From Rotaria sordida (Eukaryota; Rotifera; Eurotatoria; Philodinida; Philodinidae): a DNA stretch of 64,000 bases. Numbering within the stretch: the stretch's first letter is position 1; every line of letters starts with the position of its first letter. The notes under the pieces were generated by a model that worked only from the letters and a program-made list of their open reading frames with translations, did no database searches and had not been told where the DNA came from. The DNA lies in assembly GCA_905250125.1 (NCBI GenBank), contig CAJNOL010000278.1, positions 107,329-171,328 of the forward strand, read 5' to 3'. This document shows positions 12,328 through 25,166 of this stretch, in pieces. Position numbers and translations under genes: made by a program.

Positions 12328-13799
12328 TTACGATTTCAATTTTCGCGGTCCTTGACATGCATTTTCATTCCACCAGGCATCCATATCATCGATTACATTT
12401 GGTGTTGAATCAAGATGTAACCGTAAACAAAGATCACAGAATGGTGAGAAAAATTGAGTTATACCCCATACATAATCTTTTTTCCATGAAAAATATGATA
12501 AATATTTCTCTTTATTATCACGTGTTTGTTTAAGATATTGAGCTAAAGAAAGTACATTAGGAAAGTCATTTATATCTATAAAACCAGATGATGGAATAAA
12601 ATAAGAATAATTTGTTCGTCCATAAACAACAGGTACAATTGGATATTCAAGTGTAGAAAAGAATTTTTCCGCTATTAAAGAAAAATAATTCCTGTTTTGT
12701 TTTTCTTTTTGTAAAATGTGATCTTTATACATACTTGTATAATCTGTACAAAGAGTGTTTTCAAAACTAAGAAAAAAATAATATTTTTTCGCAATAAATT
12801 CACGACAATCAACATTTTCAGGACATTTTTCACCACATCGTCCATAAACTTGAACATCAATGTAACGTTTTAATTTGTTTATAAACATTAAACGTCCACT
12901 TCTACCACCACAATTTGATATTAATGCAGCAACTGTACCTAAATTTTTATTCGCTAATATTTCATCTGAAAGTTGATGATCAGATTTTTTAAAATTTAAA
13001 TTAAGATTTTTTATTGCATTTTCTTTTAATATAAATTGATAATAATCACTTGATGTATGTATATAAGCATTTCTTGAATAATATGATGCTATTATATGAG
13101 ATTTAAATCGATATGTCATTGTCCAATTAAAAAATCCTTTATAAGAGTTTAGCTTAGGTGTATATGTTGGTGATTCCCACAGAACAAATACAAAACGTTG
13201 ATATGGACGACGATTTTTTTCTGCTTGTTTTTTATTAATATGATCACGTATATGATAGACAACAGCATCAGCTTGTGAAAAAAGTTTTTTATCAATTGTT
13301 ATTTCACAATAATGAGCCAAATATGGACATAAAAGGTGTGTCACTAAAAATCATGAATAAATTTTTTTTTTTTATCATTTTATGTAGTAGATTTTTCTTT
13401 TTACTAGGTTCTTGTGATGATTTTTCTCTTGTATGTAAACCCCATGTTTCATCACCAAAAAATTCATTTCCTAATAAAATAAGTTTTGATATATTTCTTA
13501 ATGATGATAAATTTTGAGTATAAATATGTATAGGTAAATAAGGATGATAAGGTGAAAGACGAGATTGAAATAATGGTTGTGAAAATTGTAAATTAATTTT
13601 CCACATATTTTCTTTTTCTTTAATAATATTAGATATTAAATCAACATTGTTATGAGAATTTGATGATATTGACCAATCTATTTGTACTAATTGTAAGTTA
13701 TAAAAATATGAATTAGTAGATAATAAATATAATATAGTTGTACCAATAATAATCAAACAGAAATTTAAAAAATATTTTGGATATTTGATTGATTGGTGC
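12328..13799 (-). CDS. Alpha-1,3-fucosyltransferase, GT10 family (start not resolved)
   Basis: Golgi type II membrane enzyme transferring fucose from GDP-fucose to N-acetylglucosamine-containing glycans. Exons on the minus strand: 13799-13405, 13343-12735, 12671-12328. The N-terminal exon carries a cytoplasmic lead (HQSIKYPKYF) and a hydrophobic anchor (LIIIGTTILYLL). The catalytic domain shows CEITIDKKLFSQADAVVYHIRD-type sequence, FVLWESPTY, and the donor-site blocks FFLSFENTLCTDYTTEKFF and PVVYG. The DYTTEKFF block appears only after removing a 63-nt intron (12672-12734, GTATGT...TTAATAG) that is a multiple of three and free of stops, so a naive ORF call would include it. The first exon opens after a TTTTTTAG acceptor. 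The true start ATG lies in an upstream exon I could not identify. Confidence 0.88.
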
Positions 13800-16700
13800 C
13801 TAAAAAATAAAATAAATAATACGATTGTAATTTTCAGTATTAATTTTAATGTTAATATTATTGAAGTATAGTAACAAGATACATCCTACTCAATATATCG
13901 TTATTTGATCACTTCTATTATTGTTTTAAATCAAAGATATATCCATCTTGAAAAGGATTTACTTTGTTACATGTACTATAAGAAGAAAAAAAAAGATATT
14001 AATTTTCAAGTAGTCAGTGAAATATGCTCGTTTGTTATATTTATTCTATGTAGCAGGTAACTATCGTCATGAAATGAATGTATGACTCATTCAAATGAAA
14101 AAAAAATCGACATAGATCTTGACAAAATTCTTAGTTCTATCTATTAATTTGGAGAGAAAACTTCTTCTAGAATATTAATACAATAGATAAATAAAGCATA
14201 TTTTCATATGAAAATATCATTTCGACTTACTTTGTCCGTAGAGGAGTTGACATTGAAAATTCTTAATAAACCAATTATGTTCTAATTTATATTAACAATG
14301 ATCAGTCTTATCCTATTGTGTATTGAGTTAAATATATACTGTTGGTAGTGTTTATGATGTGATTTCGATAAGACACATTTGAATTATTTTTACTGCGAAA
14401 AAAACTTACGTTTTATCTAAATTAATGGAATAAAGTTCATTTCTCATCTTGATAAGGAAATAGTAGATCTAAATAAAACCTGAAACGACAGATTAAAATA
14501 AAATGTGTCGTATTTATGTGTCATAGTCTATCTACGAAGCATTCATTCACTGGTTTGTTTTACGCGTACAGTTATATACATTGACTCAATTTTACATACT
14601 GAACTTGCACATTTTCGTATGTGCTTTTTTCTAGATTATTTCTTAAGTAGTCATTATTCTAGAGCACGTTAAGAGATCGATGAATAATTGAGAATGAACA
14701 GCTACGAATCATTGGTGTTATTAATTTGAATTAAATTGAAAAATTAGTAATTATTCAATTTTGCAGAAAAATAACACACGTCCCGAAGACTAGACTCAAA
14801 TTAAATTTTTATAATATGCCACACATTGAGTCACAAAGTGCGACACATGTGACATATTTTATGTTAATGTGCAATCATGCGTTTCATTTTGTAATAAATT
14901 TTCTATTGAAGTCAGAATTGTTAGCAGAGTATCAACTGAATAGTTTAGTGAGAATTTGATACTTTATGTATTTAATAAGCTGTTATATAAAATGTGATAC
15001 ATATTAGTTAGTGTGTACGTGAAGAACAATGTTCTTGAGAAAAAACTCGAGATGAGGAAGATGGAGTAATAGAATGCAACAAAAAAAAATTTTATGCTGA
15101 ATGTAAGACATGACAAATGTACTTGTTTATTCATTCGGCATTCTCTATTTACTAGTGATTGCAACGTCAAATGATGGTTACGCTTCATTTCCCTTCTCAC
15201 TATGAATCGTTTTTAGTGTCCATCTTGTGTTTTTATTCTTTTGTTCTCTTATGTAACAACTGTATGAGGATGTGTTCGTAATAATATAAACTCAATTGGA
15301 GCAATCAATAGCTTACTTAATAATTATAATTGTCAAGAATGATAACAATCCTTCTCTTCCAGCTCATCACTGTAGTCATCTATTGTATGAATGTAATGTA
15401 TATTATTTGTTGATTTCCTTAGCTGCTTGACAGACTACGTGATGTATGGTATCTCATTTGAACTAGAACATCTGACAAGATGAGCCCAACGACATTAAAG
15501 GAACAGTATAATATGGATGATGAAGTCAATGATTTACTAAAAGAAAGCAGAAAATGAATAGATAGTTGACAAAAGAAAAAAAAAAGAATGGGCGAAAGAA
15601 AAAAAAAAAAGAAAAGTTACATCATTTATTGATCATATAGTCAATTTTAATGTTACTTTAAAGTAACCCTGATTAAATAAGCACGATTATAAACAACCCT
15701 TATACGGAGAAATATGACGATATACATGGTTTAGTATTACGAACGTATATTCTTGAGTCGTATATAGAAAAATGTGGTGATTTATATGGACTCCATATTT
15801 GTCGATCTGAAAGTTAGAATAGATTTTCTGTATACTGTATTTTGTATAATGTATTTTTTCTGCCTTATTAAATAATATAAAACGATGTCTTTTTATATTC
15901 TGAATATTTGTATAGTTATCTCTTCGATTGAATTTTATTCAATAGTAAATCTTATTATTCCGCATATTTATTCCTAGTATGAGAAAAACATAAAGATAGA
16001 TTGTATCAAAATGTATGTCAATAAGAATAGATAACAGATAGAAATTATTTCTCTATGTTATATTTATTGAATAGTTGGTTAGTCGTCATGTCGTATAGAA
16101 TGGTTCGTAAACAACTTACAAACGACGAAAATTGGTTACCCTCAGATTAATCATTTACGATGCATCACAGAGCAGAGAAATACAGTGATAAATGATGTTT
16201 GTTATGATCATTGTAAGTGGTGATTCACCTTCAATTCTTCCCTTGATCTTTCTCTCTCTTTTGTTTTTCTTCGTTTATCGTTCTTATTATTGTTGTTTCT
16301 TTCTTTCTTTCTTTCTTCTCTGATCCCTCTTCGCAATCTTTTATGTTATATATATATGTACGCTGAATTAAGGACATTTATTCATAAAAAATAAACGAAA
16401 TTAAAGTTTGTCGAAACGAGCTAACACAATCATCTTTAACATTACAGTAGACATGATTAGCAATGCAATTGCCGTTTTCATATCGTACATTTGTTCGTAT
16501 TACCGCTAATATATTGGTAGTAGATTGCTGTTTAAGTATCAAACTCGAGTTACATAGGTTCTTCTAAATGTTTCACAACATTTTTACACTGAATTATAGA
16601 CATGTCTTAAAACTATTGCTGCACAACTTTTGATGATCTTATTTATAATTACTAACGTAAGAGACAGTAGTGGAATACTTCTCTCGAGCATTTCGCGTAG

Positions 16701-17588
16701 ATTGAAATAGAATTCAATCTTGTTTTTCTTTAATTTTGTTAGTTTTTGTTGATGTGAAGCTCTAAATCACTTTTCTGGATTTATTTCATAAATCAATCGA
16801 TAGATTTTATTAGAATCTCATCGGTTTTTACCATTTACGGGAAGAATTGAACTGTTTTATAGCTGTTTCCGACGGCTAAAATGATCGTCGCAGGTTAACT
16901 CTAAAATCAATTCTAATCACGAATTGTTTTGGTGATCAATAAACATACAGGCAGACACAGAATGACTGTGCCATTTTTGAAAGTTATAAGATATATTTCT
17001 ACCTTTATTCGATTAATAAGAAATATTTGCCTTTGAATATCTGGAAAAATCAAATATTCCAAATATCTAATAAATCAATCACTTGTAGCATGCTTGTATG
17101 GTTCCTTTATCCCTAATTGAATGTATATGAATATACTGCACATGGTTGCAATTATACATTTGCTTGTTTATTCATAATCACAAAACAAACTTATCTTTTC
17201 ATAAAGAATGTCATTCACCAAATGATAATTGATGGTGCAAAAGAAGTTATCTTTTTTGTCATGCTATTCATTCGTGCTTAATGCACTAACAATATATATA
17301 TATATATATATCAATACAAACAATAATAATAATAATTGTTATTTTTATTTGACTATTAAGGACATTGTTTTTTAATGTATGAGGATGTCATCAATCAAAC
17401 CTTTGTCAGGTACAAAGCTAGAAAAAATAATAATTAATAAATAAAAAAATATATAATTATGAATCTGCTAAAAAAAGGTATGTGGACATGTTTTGTTTTT
17501 CTATGGAATAAAAAGGTATACAATACACACGCACACACACATAGTTTTATAAATGTTTATATATTAAATGGAAGAATTGTTTATTTTA
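13800..17588. other. Intergenic region with microsatellites, no gene seen
   Basis: Nothing recognisable as a gene over 3.8 kb. It contains a (TTTC)n run near 16295-16317 and a (TA)n run at 17292-17312. One 25-codon ATG frame at 15479-15556 (it contains KEQYNMDDEVNDLLKESRK) has a coding-like composition but no support. Confidence 0.45.
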
Positions 17589-20326
17589 TTATGCATTATA
17601 ACCAAGTAGTCGTTGAACACTTGGATAACGCATTCGAATTGCCATACTTTTTTGTTGATCAATATAGAGACTATTTTTTTTCATTTCAATTTCTTTTACA
17701 AGTATTTGATGATCATCACGAAGTTTTTTCCAATTTGATTCAGCTTCACGTAATTCTCCTGTAAGACTATCAACTGATTGTGATAATTGATAAACTTCAC
17801 CGACCAAACTTGAATAAAAAATAGATGATAATTAATTTTTTAAATTAAAAAGAAAAATAATATGCTTACTGATCTTGAGCTGGATCATGACATGATTCAA
17901 TACCAGGTCGAGCACGACGATCATTCAAACGAGTTTGAGCTACCTTAAGTGGTGCTTCTTTAGCACGTATTGAAGCACGAAGCATATCAATTTTTTTCTC
18001 ATTATCAGCAATAGCTTTTAATGTCTAAATTAAAAACAAAAGAATATATTTTTTATATGCCAATAAAATCTTCTTCTTTTTCGTTTATTACTTCACGATT
18101 ATTCTGAATCATTTTTTGCATTGCATCAGACATTTCAGAAATACGTCGTGCAAATTCTGTTTCAACAACATCAGCTTGTTCACGCATATCACGTGAAATA
18201 TCACTAAGTATACTATCAATCAATGCACGTAATTGTATTGAAGCCATAAGTTGATTTTGACCATTAACAATATTATCATGAGAATTTTGTGCCCAAGATT
18301 CAGGTGTTGATTGACTGAGTAGAAATAAATATAAAATTATGATGAATGTAAAAAAAAGAAAGATATTATATTCGATTATATTTACTTGTCATAATGTCGA
18401 GCAACACCTGGATAAAACATAATATCGACATCTTCATTACGACGATTTGTTGCTTTAGCATCAGCAACAGCTGCTTCCCATTTATTACTCCAATCCATTT
18501 CAAGATTTTGTTTAGCATTACGATTTGCTCTAGTTTTAGAGAAAAGAAAAAGAAAAATATCTAATGTTTTATGCAATAGAAGTTCAACTATTTTTTATTT
18601 ACAAATTTGAAATTTAATGTATTTAAAGTATTTTTCAAAAAACGAACTTAAAACATTATTATATTGTACTATGAAAAGTATAACTTGACTTTCAATGGGT
18701 ACCGAAATTATTCAATATGGATTATTTTCAATTTCTTTTGCGCTACCATAAGCACTAGAAAGAGTTCAAATAGTGATATGAATAGAACAAATTGTATTAT
18801 AACAAGAATATAAGAAAATAAAAATTATTATCTGTTTCTCAAAGATAGAGACTCTAGAAAATCAAAATCCTAATTTTTCAGCACCTAGAACAGGTAAATG
18901 AACTTTTATTTAGACTGCATAGAACGATAGAGTAAATAATTGTCTACAAAATGAAACATCCCTAAGTACTCTACAGCTTTTTTTGGCTGGGATACAACAA
19001 TTTGATTAATGGCCAAAAAATGGATTTTTTGTAGAAAATAGTAAAAAAATGACTTTAAGGACTTACGTAAGATTGCTGTATCTCAGCAAAAAAATGCTGC
19101 ACAGAACTCGAAGACATCTGAAAAACTATGGTTTTGGTTTTCTGAAATCCCTATCTTTAAGAATTTGATAATCATTTTTATTTCTTGCATTCTTATTAGA
19201 AATCGTTTTCTCTACTCGAGTCACTATTCGAATTCTTTCTAACACTTATGCTAGCAAAAAAGAATTTAAAAAATAAACCTTATTGAATAATTTTGGTACC
19301 CACTGTCTATAACGAAACAAAAAAATTCTATCATTCTTTCTGAAAAAAGTTTTCACCAATGTATTATTAACTATAAGTATCGAAACTCATAAAATCTTGT
19401 CTAGAATGTGTAATCTCACGCGGATATACATCATGTAGAAATTCTTATTGAATTCAAGTAACTATGTCAAATATATCTTCGTAATTTATCTGTAAATACT
19501 TAAGTAGAAATCAAAAATAAGAAAATGTTCAAAAATCTGTATATCATAAAAGTGAAAAACTATTTGATTACAACATACTTTTATTTGCTATAATACGGTG
19601 CAGTGTGTGTGTTTTTTTTTTTGATGATCTCATACACAAATAATAAGTGATGTAAAATAGAATATATTGACCACAAACAATCTTCTGTTTACCTAATTTG
19701 TTGTTCAGCAGTCATAATTGTTTGCCGTAAAAGATTTTGTACATTATTAATAATTTCAACTTCTTTTAGTAGAGCAACTTCAACTGCATCACAAACACGA
19801 TCTTCACCATAACGGCGATCACGATTAGCCAAAGATTCAGTTGCAATATGAAGTGGAGCTTCAGTTGCATCCAATGAATTCGTTAAACGTTTCTTTTGTG
19901 CTATTAACAAATCAGTTTCATTACGTACATCTTCAATCATACGATTAAGTTCAAATTTCCAAAAATTAACATCATGTAATCTTTAATGATAAACATATAA
20001 ATAAAAATAAAAATAAGTTTTTCTTAAGAAAAAAAACAACAACACAAAATCGGATTTACCAACCGTTGTTGTAATTTTTTTGTTGATAAAGCTTGTGTTT
20101 GTTGTGAAAGTGTAAGTGTTTCATTCTCAGTTCGTGTTGCTTGCCAACGTTGTTTTTCTGATAAATCACGATCAGTAAATGATTGATGATATTTAGCATA
20201 ATTATTTTCATGCCATTCATTTGGATTGTATTTATTTGAACGAAAACCAACAGTAGATATACCTATACTAGATCCTGTTTGTCCACGATAACTAGGATCA
20301 AATTCATATTTTTCTGTTGACAACAT
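17589..20326 (-). CDS. TEKT4: Tektin-4, ciliary microtubule inner protein
   Basis: Coiled-coil filament protein of the ciliary/flagellar axoneme. Exons on the minus strand: 20326-20064, 19980-19693, 18529-18386, 18314-18092, 18024-17870, 17808-17589. All phases join, giving 430 aa against about 435 for human tektin-4. Tektin-4-like blocks run the whole length: NYAKYHQSFTDRDLSEKQRW near residue 45, LHDVNFWKFELNRMIEDV, QNLEMDWSNKWEA, then TPESWAQ, and the C-terminal NSLYIDQQKSMAIRMRYPSV. The tektin signature nonapeptide RPNVELCRD appears here as RPGIESCHD. Intron 2 (18530-19692) is unusually long and holds a fold-back repeat. The ATG at 20326-20324 is the only in-frame Met that leaves the N-terminus at family length. 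Confidence 0.95.
18841..19165. repeat. Fold-back repeat, family F1 copy 1 (tektin intron 2)
   Basis: Outer inverted arms: AAAGATAGAGACTCTAGAAA at 18841 onward, against the complement of the segment ending near 19165 (AAAGATAGGGATTTCAGAAA). Both arms lead into TTTTTCAG. A second nested arm pair around CTACAGCTTTTTTTGGCTG and its partner near 19070-19110 continues the palindrome. The same outer motif occurs in JIP intron 25 and INTS3 intron 2. Confidence 0.7.
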
Positions 20327-21796
20327 CTTTTCTTTTTTTTTCCAACACGAAATACTGAATTGATTTGTTTCTCGAGCATGAGTTGAAACATTACCTATCG
20401 ACAAACATTTACAGCTGACGTTGTCAAGCAACAGACCTATAGGAGAAAAGTTATGATGAAATATATTTATTATATATGTAGATGACATCTACAAACGGTT
20501 AACGAGAGTCACATGTCTGAATAAAACAAAAAAATAAAGAAAAATTAGTTACCTAGATTTTGATAAAACAATCAAAATGTTTTTTTTTTATGTTGTTAAG
20601 AAGAACTTTGAGAATGAATTTTTCAAAGATGTCTTTTGAAGCAAATCATAAGATCAAGATATAAATTAGATACATAAACGTTGACACACACATTTTTCTT
20701 TTTGTCATGGTTAAAGAATTTTGATTTGTAAATCTCATGCAAACCAATTCTTTTTTATTTCACATTCATAATAAAACGATGGAAAAATTCTCATAAACAA
20801 TTCAAAAAAATTCTTATGAATTTTATGTTACTTGTATCTTTGTCACTATAAGAGATAGAAAACTCAAATTTTAAGTGTGGAGTAGATCTAAATGTCTATA
20901 AATATCAGCCTATTCTATCGAAAAACAACATATAAGAAAAGAATACTAATTGAAAGAAATCAAAACTTGTTAGATACTCTTTATATATTAAAATCAATGA
21001 GCAGATTCCAAGGAAAAAGAAAATTTTAAAAAAATAGTCTTTTTTTAAATGCTTTTAAATTCAATTGTTGAAACTAAAATTAGATCATATAAATGCAATT
21101 ATTTGATTATATGACATCAACAAATTACGAATATAAGATTTTTGTAACTGCATTGAAGATCACTACAGATTTAAATCACATTTAGTTATTTTTCTAAATG
21201 TTGTAAAATAATGTTTGAGATCATTCCTGAAAAATGGTCATCTTTATGACTTGTCAAAATAGAAATTTTGATTGTTCATCTAATCATTTGTTTCTTGTAT
21301 CATATTCTCATTTGAAAATTTACATTATCGATGAGTTCATCTTTATATGTTATTTACAATAAGAGAAAATCAATGAAAAATAAAACACTGCATCTGATAT
21401 ACGTAAATAAAATCTGAAATCATTGCAGAAATAAAATTACAAAACTATGCCGTTTGAAGATAGATAAGCTTTGCATATGTAGAAGCAATTAATACATATA
21501 ATAAATTATTCGAGAAAGAAGAGTAATAAATCATGTATTTGATTTTAGTTGTATTGATTCTCTAAAAGTTAATAATCACTGATTAAATTGAACGAATCAA
21601 AAGTTTAGACATACAGAGTATTAGAAGAGTATTACACAGATACGTCGTGTTGAACAACAGTGCAATGAAATAAACATAATCAGAAGATTTTCATTAAAGA
21701 ATTCTTAATTAAAGACTTTGTCTATTGATTGGTTGATTAGATTTTTATCGAACAGAAGATAATTAATGAGATTTATAAAATGTTGAATACATTAAG
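20327..21796. other. Intergenic region between divergent tektin and armadillo genes
   Basis: AT-rich, about 1.5 kb, with no gene seen. Because the two flanking genes are transcribed away from each other, both promoters should be here. A pyrimidine-rich TTTTATTCAG on the minus strand near 20515 could be a 5' splice-leader or UTR acceptor for tektin. Confidence 0.4.
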
Positions 21797-23937
21797 ATGA
21801 ACTTGAGTTTTCTGTATGACGATAGTGGTATTACATTGCCTACGCCATACGAAAAAGTATGAAATTTTTTAATCGAGAAAAGAATTTGATTAATAACGAT
21901 TTCTTTTTTTTTCTCTAAATAGAAAAATTCATGGCTTGAATGGTTTCGTTTACGACGAAGAAAACCAAATTCTGAAGAAGAAATCAATGAAATTCATGAT
22001 CTTACTATTAATGTTTATGAATCGATGGATGATCAAGCACGAGCTATTCTTCTTTCTCTATCTAAAATAATTCAAGATGAAGATGAATCCGTAACAATTG
22101 AAGAAAAAATCAAAGCTATTGTTGCAATTGGTCATACACTTTGTTGTGGTATAGATTAACAAAAAAACAAAAAAAATCTTTGAAAATGAATTAAAATTTA
22201 TTTATTTATTTTAAATGATCATATAGCTCATATGCAAGTAAAAAATTCAACACAACTCTATTCAAAATTACTCGTTCGAGCATTGTCTCATCAAGATTTA
22301 CGAATGCGTTTGGCTGCCATGATTGCTATTGCTGAAGCAGCAATTGATAATCTTAGTTTTCAAATGAAAGTAATTCCTATTGATTTGATAAGACATTTTT
22401 TTCGACTCAAGGTAGAGAACATCATAGGATGTGTATCCTGTCGGACATTGAAGTCGTCTAATTGATCGTGATCCAATGAAGTTCTGATCGAGTTGTGAAA
22501 CTCGTCATAATTTCCCATTATTATCAATAGTAGTCAGAAGTGTAGCTGGCATACCAGCGACTAGTGCTTCGATGAAAAGATTATTTAACTTAGTTGGATT
22601 GACAGTTACTGAAAGATGAATACGTTTATCACCAAGTGAAATTAATAACATTCTATTGATTCGTTCGTACAAGAATCTCAAGAAAAAGTAATAAAAAGAA
22701 AGCTTATCTCTTCTCGTTGTTCATCTGTTAATATTGATTACATTCTGAATCCTATATCTTTATGTTTGTTTTGCTAACGATATGGTTGTCAAATATTTTT
22801 TTTATTGTTCAATTCATTTCTATGGGAAAACATGTTATCAGATTTATTAACATGATTATATTATAAATTAGTTTTGCATAAATAATGTGTCTATGATATT
22901 TAACATCATACCTCATATACAGATACGTTTTTATCTTGTCGAAAATGTAATGAAAAGATCGTCCTTCAGGCTAGATGCAGGCGATTCATTTGTCCTGCCA
23001 GGACGAAGAAAATCGCCCTATGGCATTCCCTGATTGGAAACGTCGCAATAATTCGACAAAAAAATATTCTTCTGTAGATATATATATATATCCATTTGTA
23101 TTTCTTATCTTATGAAGAAAAATTTTTCATCCTTGTAAATTTTAGAAATATTACACAAAAGACTATTTTCTTATTTTATTAAAGCAAAATATGACGGTTA
23201 TTTTTTTACATATCAAAAATATGTATTTGTTTTTCATTGAAAGTAGTTATTCAACTAATAGATTTTATGTGAGTCAGTTCTATTTCGTATAATTATTGAA
23301 GTAAGATTCGAGTAACTCAATATTTAGAATTGATATTATCTTTTTCTTTCAATAACAGAATAAGCTTATTTCCGGTATAAAACAATTTTCATTGAATTTT
23401 TTTTCTTCAGTTAAATGAGATTGATATAATACCAAAACTATTAGAAATAATGAAAAACTCAATGCCACATGCTGGTCGTGGACTTAACGATATAAATGAA
23501 CATTCAAAGTTAGTTGCATGGAGTTGTTATACAATTGTCAATATTTGTGCTAATTGTATACCAAATATTCTTCTATTAAAAGGTAGAAAAAAAAAAACAG
23601 GATTACAAATGTATTATACATATGTAATTGTTTCTTTTCTTGTTTTTTTTTAATATCATAAGATATTGTTCCTAGTGAACTCGAAATTTTAAATGACGCT
23701 ATTCAAATGGAAATTTGGTGTTATGTTTGGCGTGAAAATTATGCTCAAACAATTGTTGAATTTGCTGATAGGAAACTAATTTCTAATATTATATGTAACG
23801 CTATTCAACCAAAATCATATATATTTGAAAATCATCATGAACAAACATCGAATAGAAGTTCACTTAATAATAACAACCAAAATTCATCAAATCGTATGTC
23901 ATCTTCAGTTAATTATCAACGATGTACAATCCTTTAA
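21797..23937 (+). CDS. Armadillo/HEAT-type helical protein, ARMH2-like
   Basis: Exons: 21797-21856, 21923-22148, 22227-22369, 23411-23582, 23663-23937, all in phase, about 291 aa. The middle reads as helical ARM-type repeats: KLLVRALSHQDLRMRLAAMI, AEAAIDNLSFQMKLNEIDII and SKLVAWSCYTIVNICAN, then EIWCYVWRENYAQTIVEFAD. The last part resembles what I remember of the vertebrate ARMH2 C-terminus, so the assignment is tentative. The C-terminal ~35 residues are low-complexity (N/S-rich). Intron 3 (22370-23410) is long and holds an antisense coding remnant and a stable hairpin. No enzymatic motif is visible; such proteins usually act as binding scaffolds. Confidence 0.72.
22395..22690 (-). pseudogene. 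Antisense coding remnant in the armadillo-gene intron
   Basis: A minus-strand frame of about 100 codons is interrupted by a single TGA. It reads FLYERINRMLLISLGDKRIH, then a stretch containing NNLFIEALVAGMPATLL, and after the stop RVSQLDQNFIGSRSIRRLQC. The length and amino-acid composition look more like decayed protein than random intron. Family unknown. Confidence 0.33.
22980..23017. other. Nested perfect hairpin in intron
   Basis: GGCGATT and AATCGCC form a 7-bp outer stem. GTCCT and AGGAC form a 5-bp inner stem around a GCC loop, with an asymmetric internal loop between them. It sits in a small GC-rich island within an AT-rich intron. No hammerhead core (CTGATGA...GAAA) is present. Confidence 0.45.
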
Positions 23938-25127
23938 TAAATCATTAAAGAGGATTTAAATCCTTCGTTTAACTATGGACATATAAATATAAATCAGTGA
24001 TAATTGATATTAAAACTTAATGAATAATAAATGAACTTGTGTACTTTTTATTAATAGGCAATGTAAAAGTCTTCGAGAGAATGTCGAAATCTATTTCTCA
24101 ACAATGTAACATCGGATTGACTTCGATATTTTCTTGTTTGAAAGAGAAAAGTTTGGAGAATATATACTTAAAGAAAAAACAAAACAGTTTTCTGGAACAC
24201 TCATTCTTTAGTATCGTTTCGATTCACGTTTCTCATGAAAAATAGAATGAGAAAAAAAATCGTTTCTGCCGGACATTAATGATAAATCAATTTCATCAAT
24301 ACAGCAAGTAAAAGAAAAAAGAATTTCAAAGAGAAAATCGTATTATTCTTACTAGTCACGGTTAAGATTTCAATTTATTAGAGATATTTACTTTGTAGTC
24401 TATTATTTCTTTCTAGAGATCTCTAAAAAGTAGCTTGTCATGACATTTACTTCATAATCAAGTGTTTAGTATATGTATCATACTTGAGATTTTATTACTC
24501 ATGAAAGAGTAATTGTTCTTATATATAAATACTCTACATACATTTGTTTGAATATAGCATCAAAAAGATTATTTCAATATGTATATATTTAATCGGAATT
24601 TTTTTATTAAACATAAACAAAACATTGAAGAGAGAAAAATGATTTAAAAATGACGCCGACATTTTCTATCAGATAATTTGAGCATCTTACTTTTTTTCTT
24701 AGGAATCAAATTCAAATCTTTTGAAAAAAAAATAACTCTTTCATTTTCATCGCTCTTTTTCTTTTTATTGATTTACCTTATGAAACTTCTTTAAATTAAT
24801 CTCCAAACAATTACTTATTCCTAAGTCAAAGATTATTATTATCAGTTATATAATATAATCAAACAAGAAAACAACGCCATCTATAAAGAAGATTTTTATT
24901 AGATAAAACTACATTTTTTAAAATTCTTTCTTCAACTTCTTTTCTTTTTCTTAACAATTCATATGATTTTTAATATAATTCTATAAATAATTTTCAAATC
25001 CAATAATAGATCTTAATCAATGTGAAATGATTCATTTTGTTATTGCGAGGTCAAATGAGATTGAATCGATCAAATTTAAGCAACGAAATTGAGTTTTGTT
25101 TTGTATTTATTTAACATTTCTTCCTAG
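23938..25127. other. Intergenic region, no gene seen
   Basis: 1.2 kb of AT-rich sequence between the armadillo and JIP genes. No coding frame with support. Confidence 0.45.
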
Positions 25128-25148
25128 ATGAAACGAAATCTTACTTAA
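25112..25148 (+). promoter_or_regulatory. Splice-acceptor-like site and 6-codon uORF before the JIP gene
   Basis: ACATTTCTTCCTAG ends at 25127, and an ATG follows at once. That ATG opens a short frame, 25128-25148 (ATG...TAA, six codons), which closes 18 nt before the main ATG at 25167. It may be a 5' UTR or spliced-leader acceptor with a uORF that tempers translation. Confidence 0.4.
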
Positions 25149-25166
25149 AAAATTTTTAAAAAAACA

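Noticed and set aside
12231-12533. 100-codon plus-strand frame
   Set aside because: It is the shadow of the fucosyltransferase 3' exon on the opposite strand.
15479-15556. 25-codon frame (DEVNDLLKESRK end) as a small gene
   Set aside because: Too short, no homologue recognised, preceded by an in-frame stop; noted only in the intergenic entry.
22979-23020. Hammerhead ribozyme
   Set aside because: A hairpin is present but the CTGATGA and GAAA core is missing.
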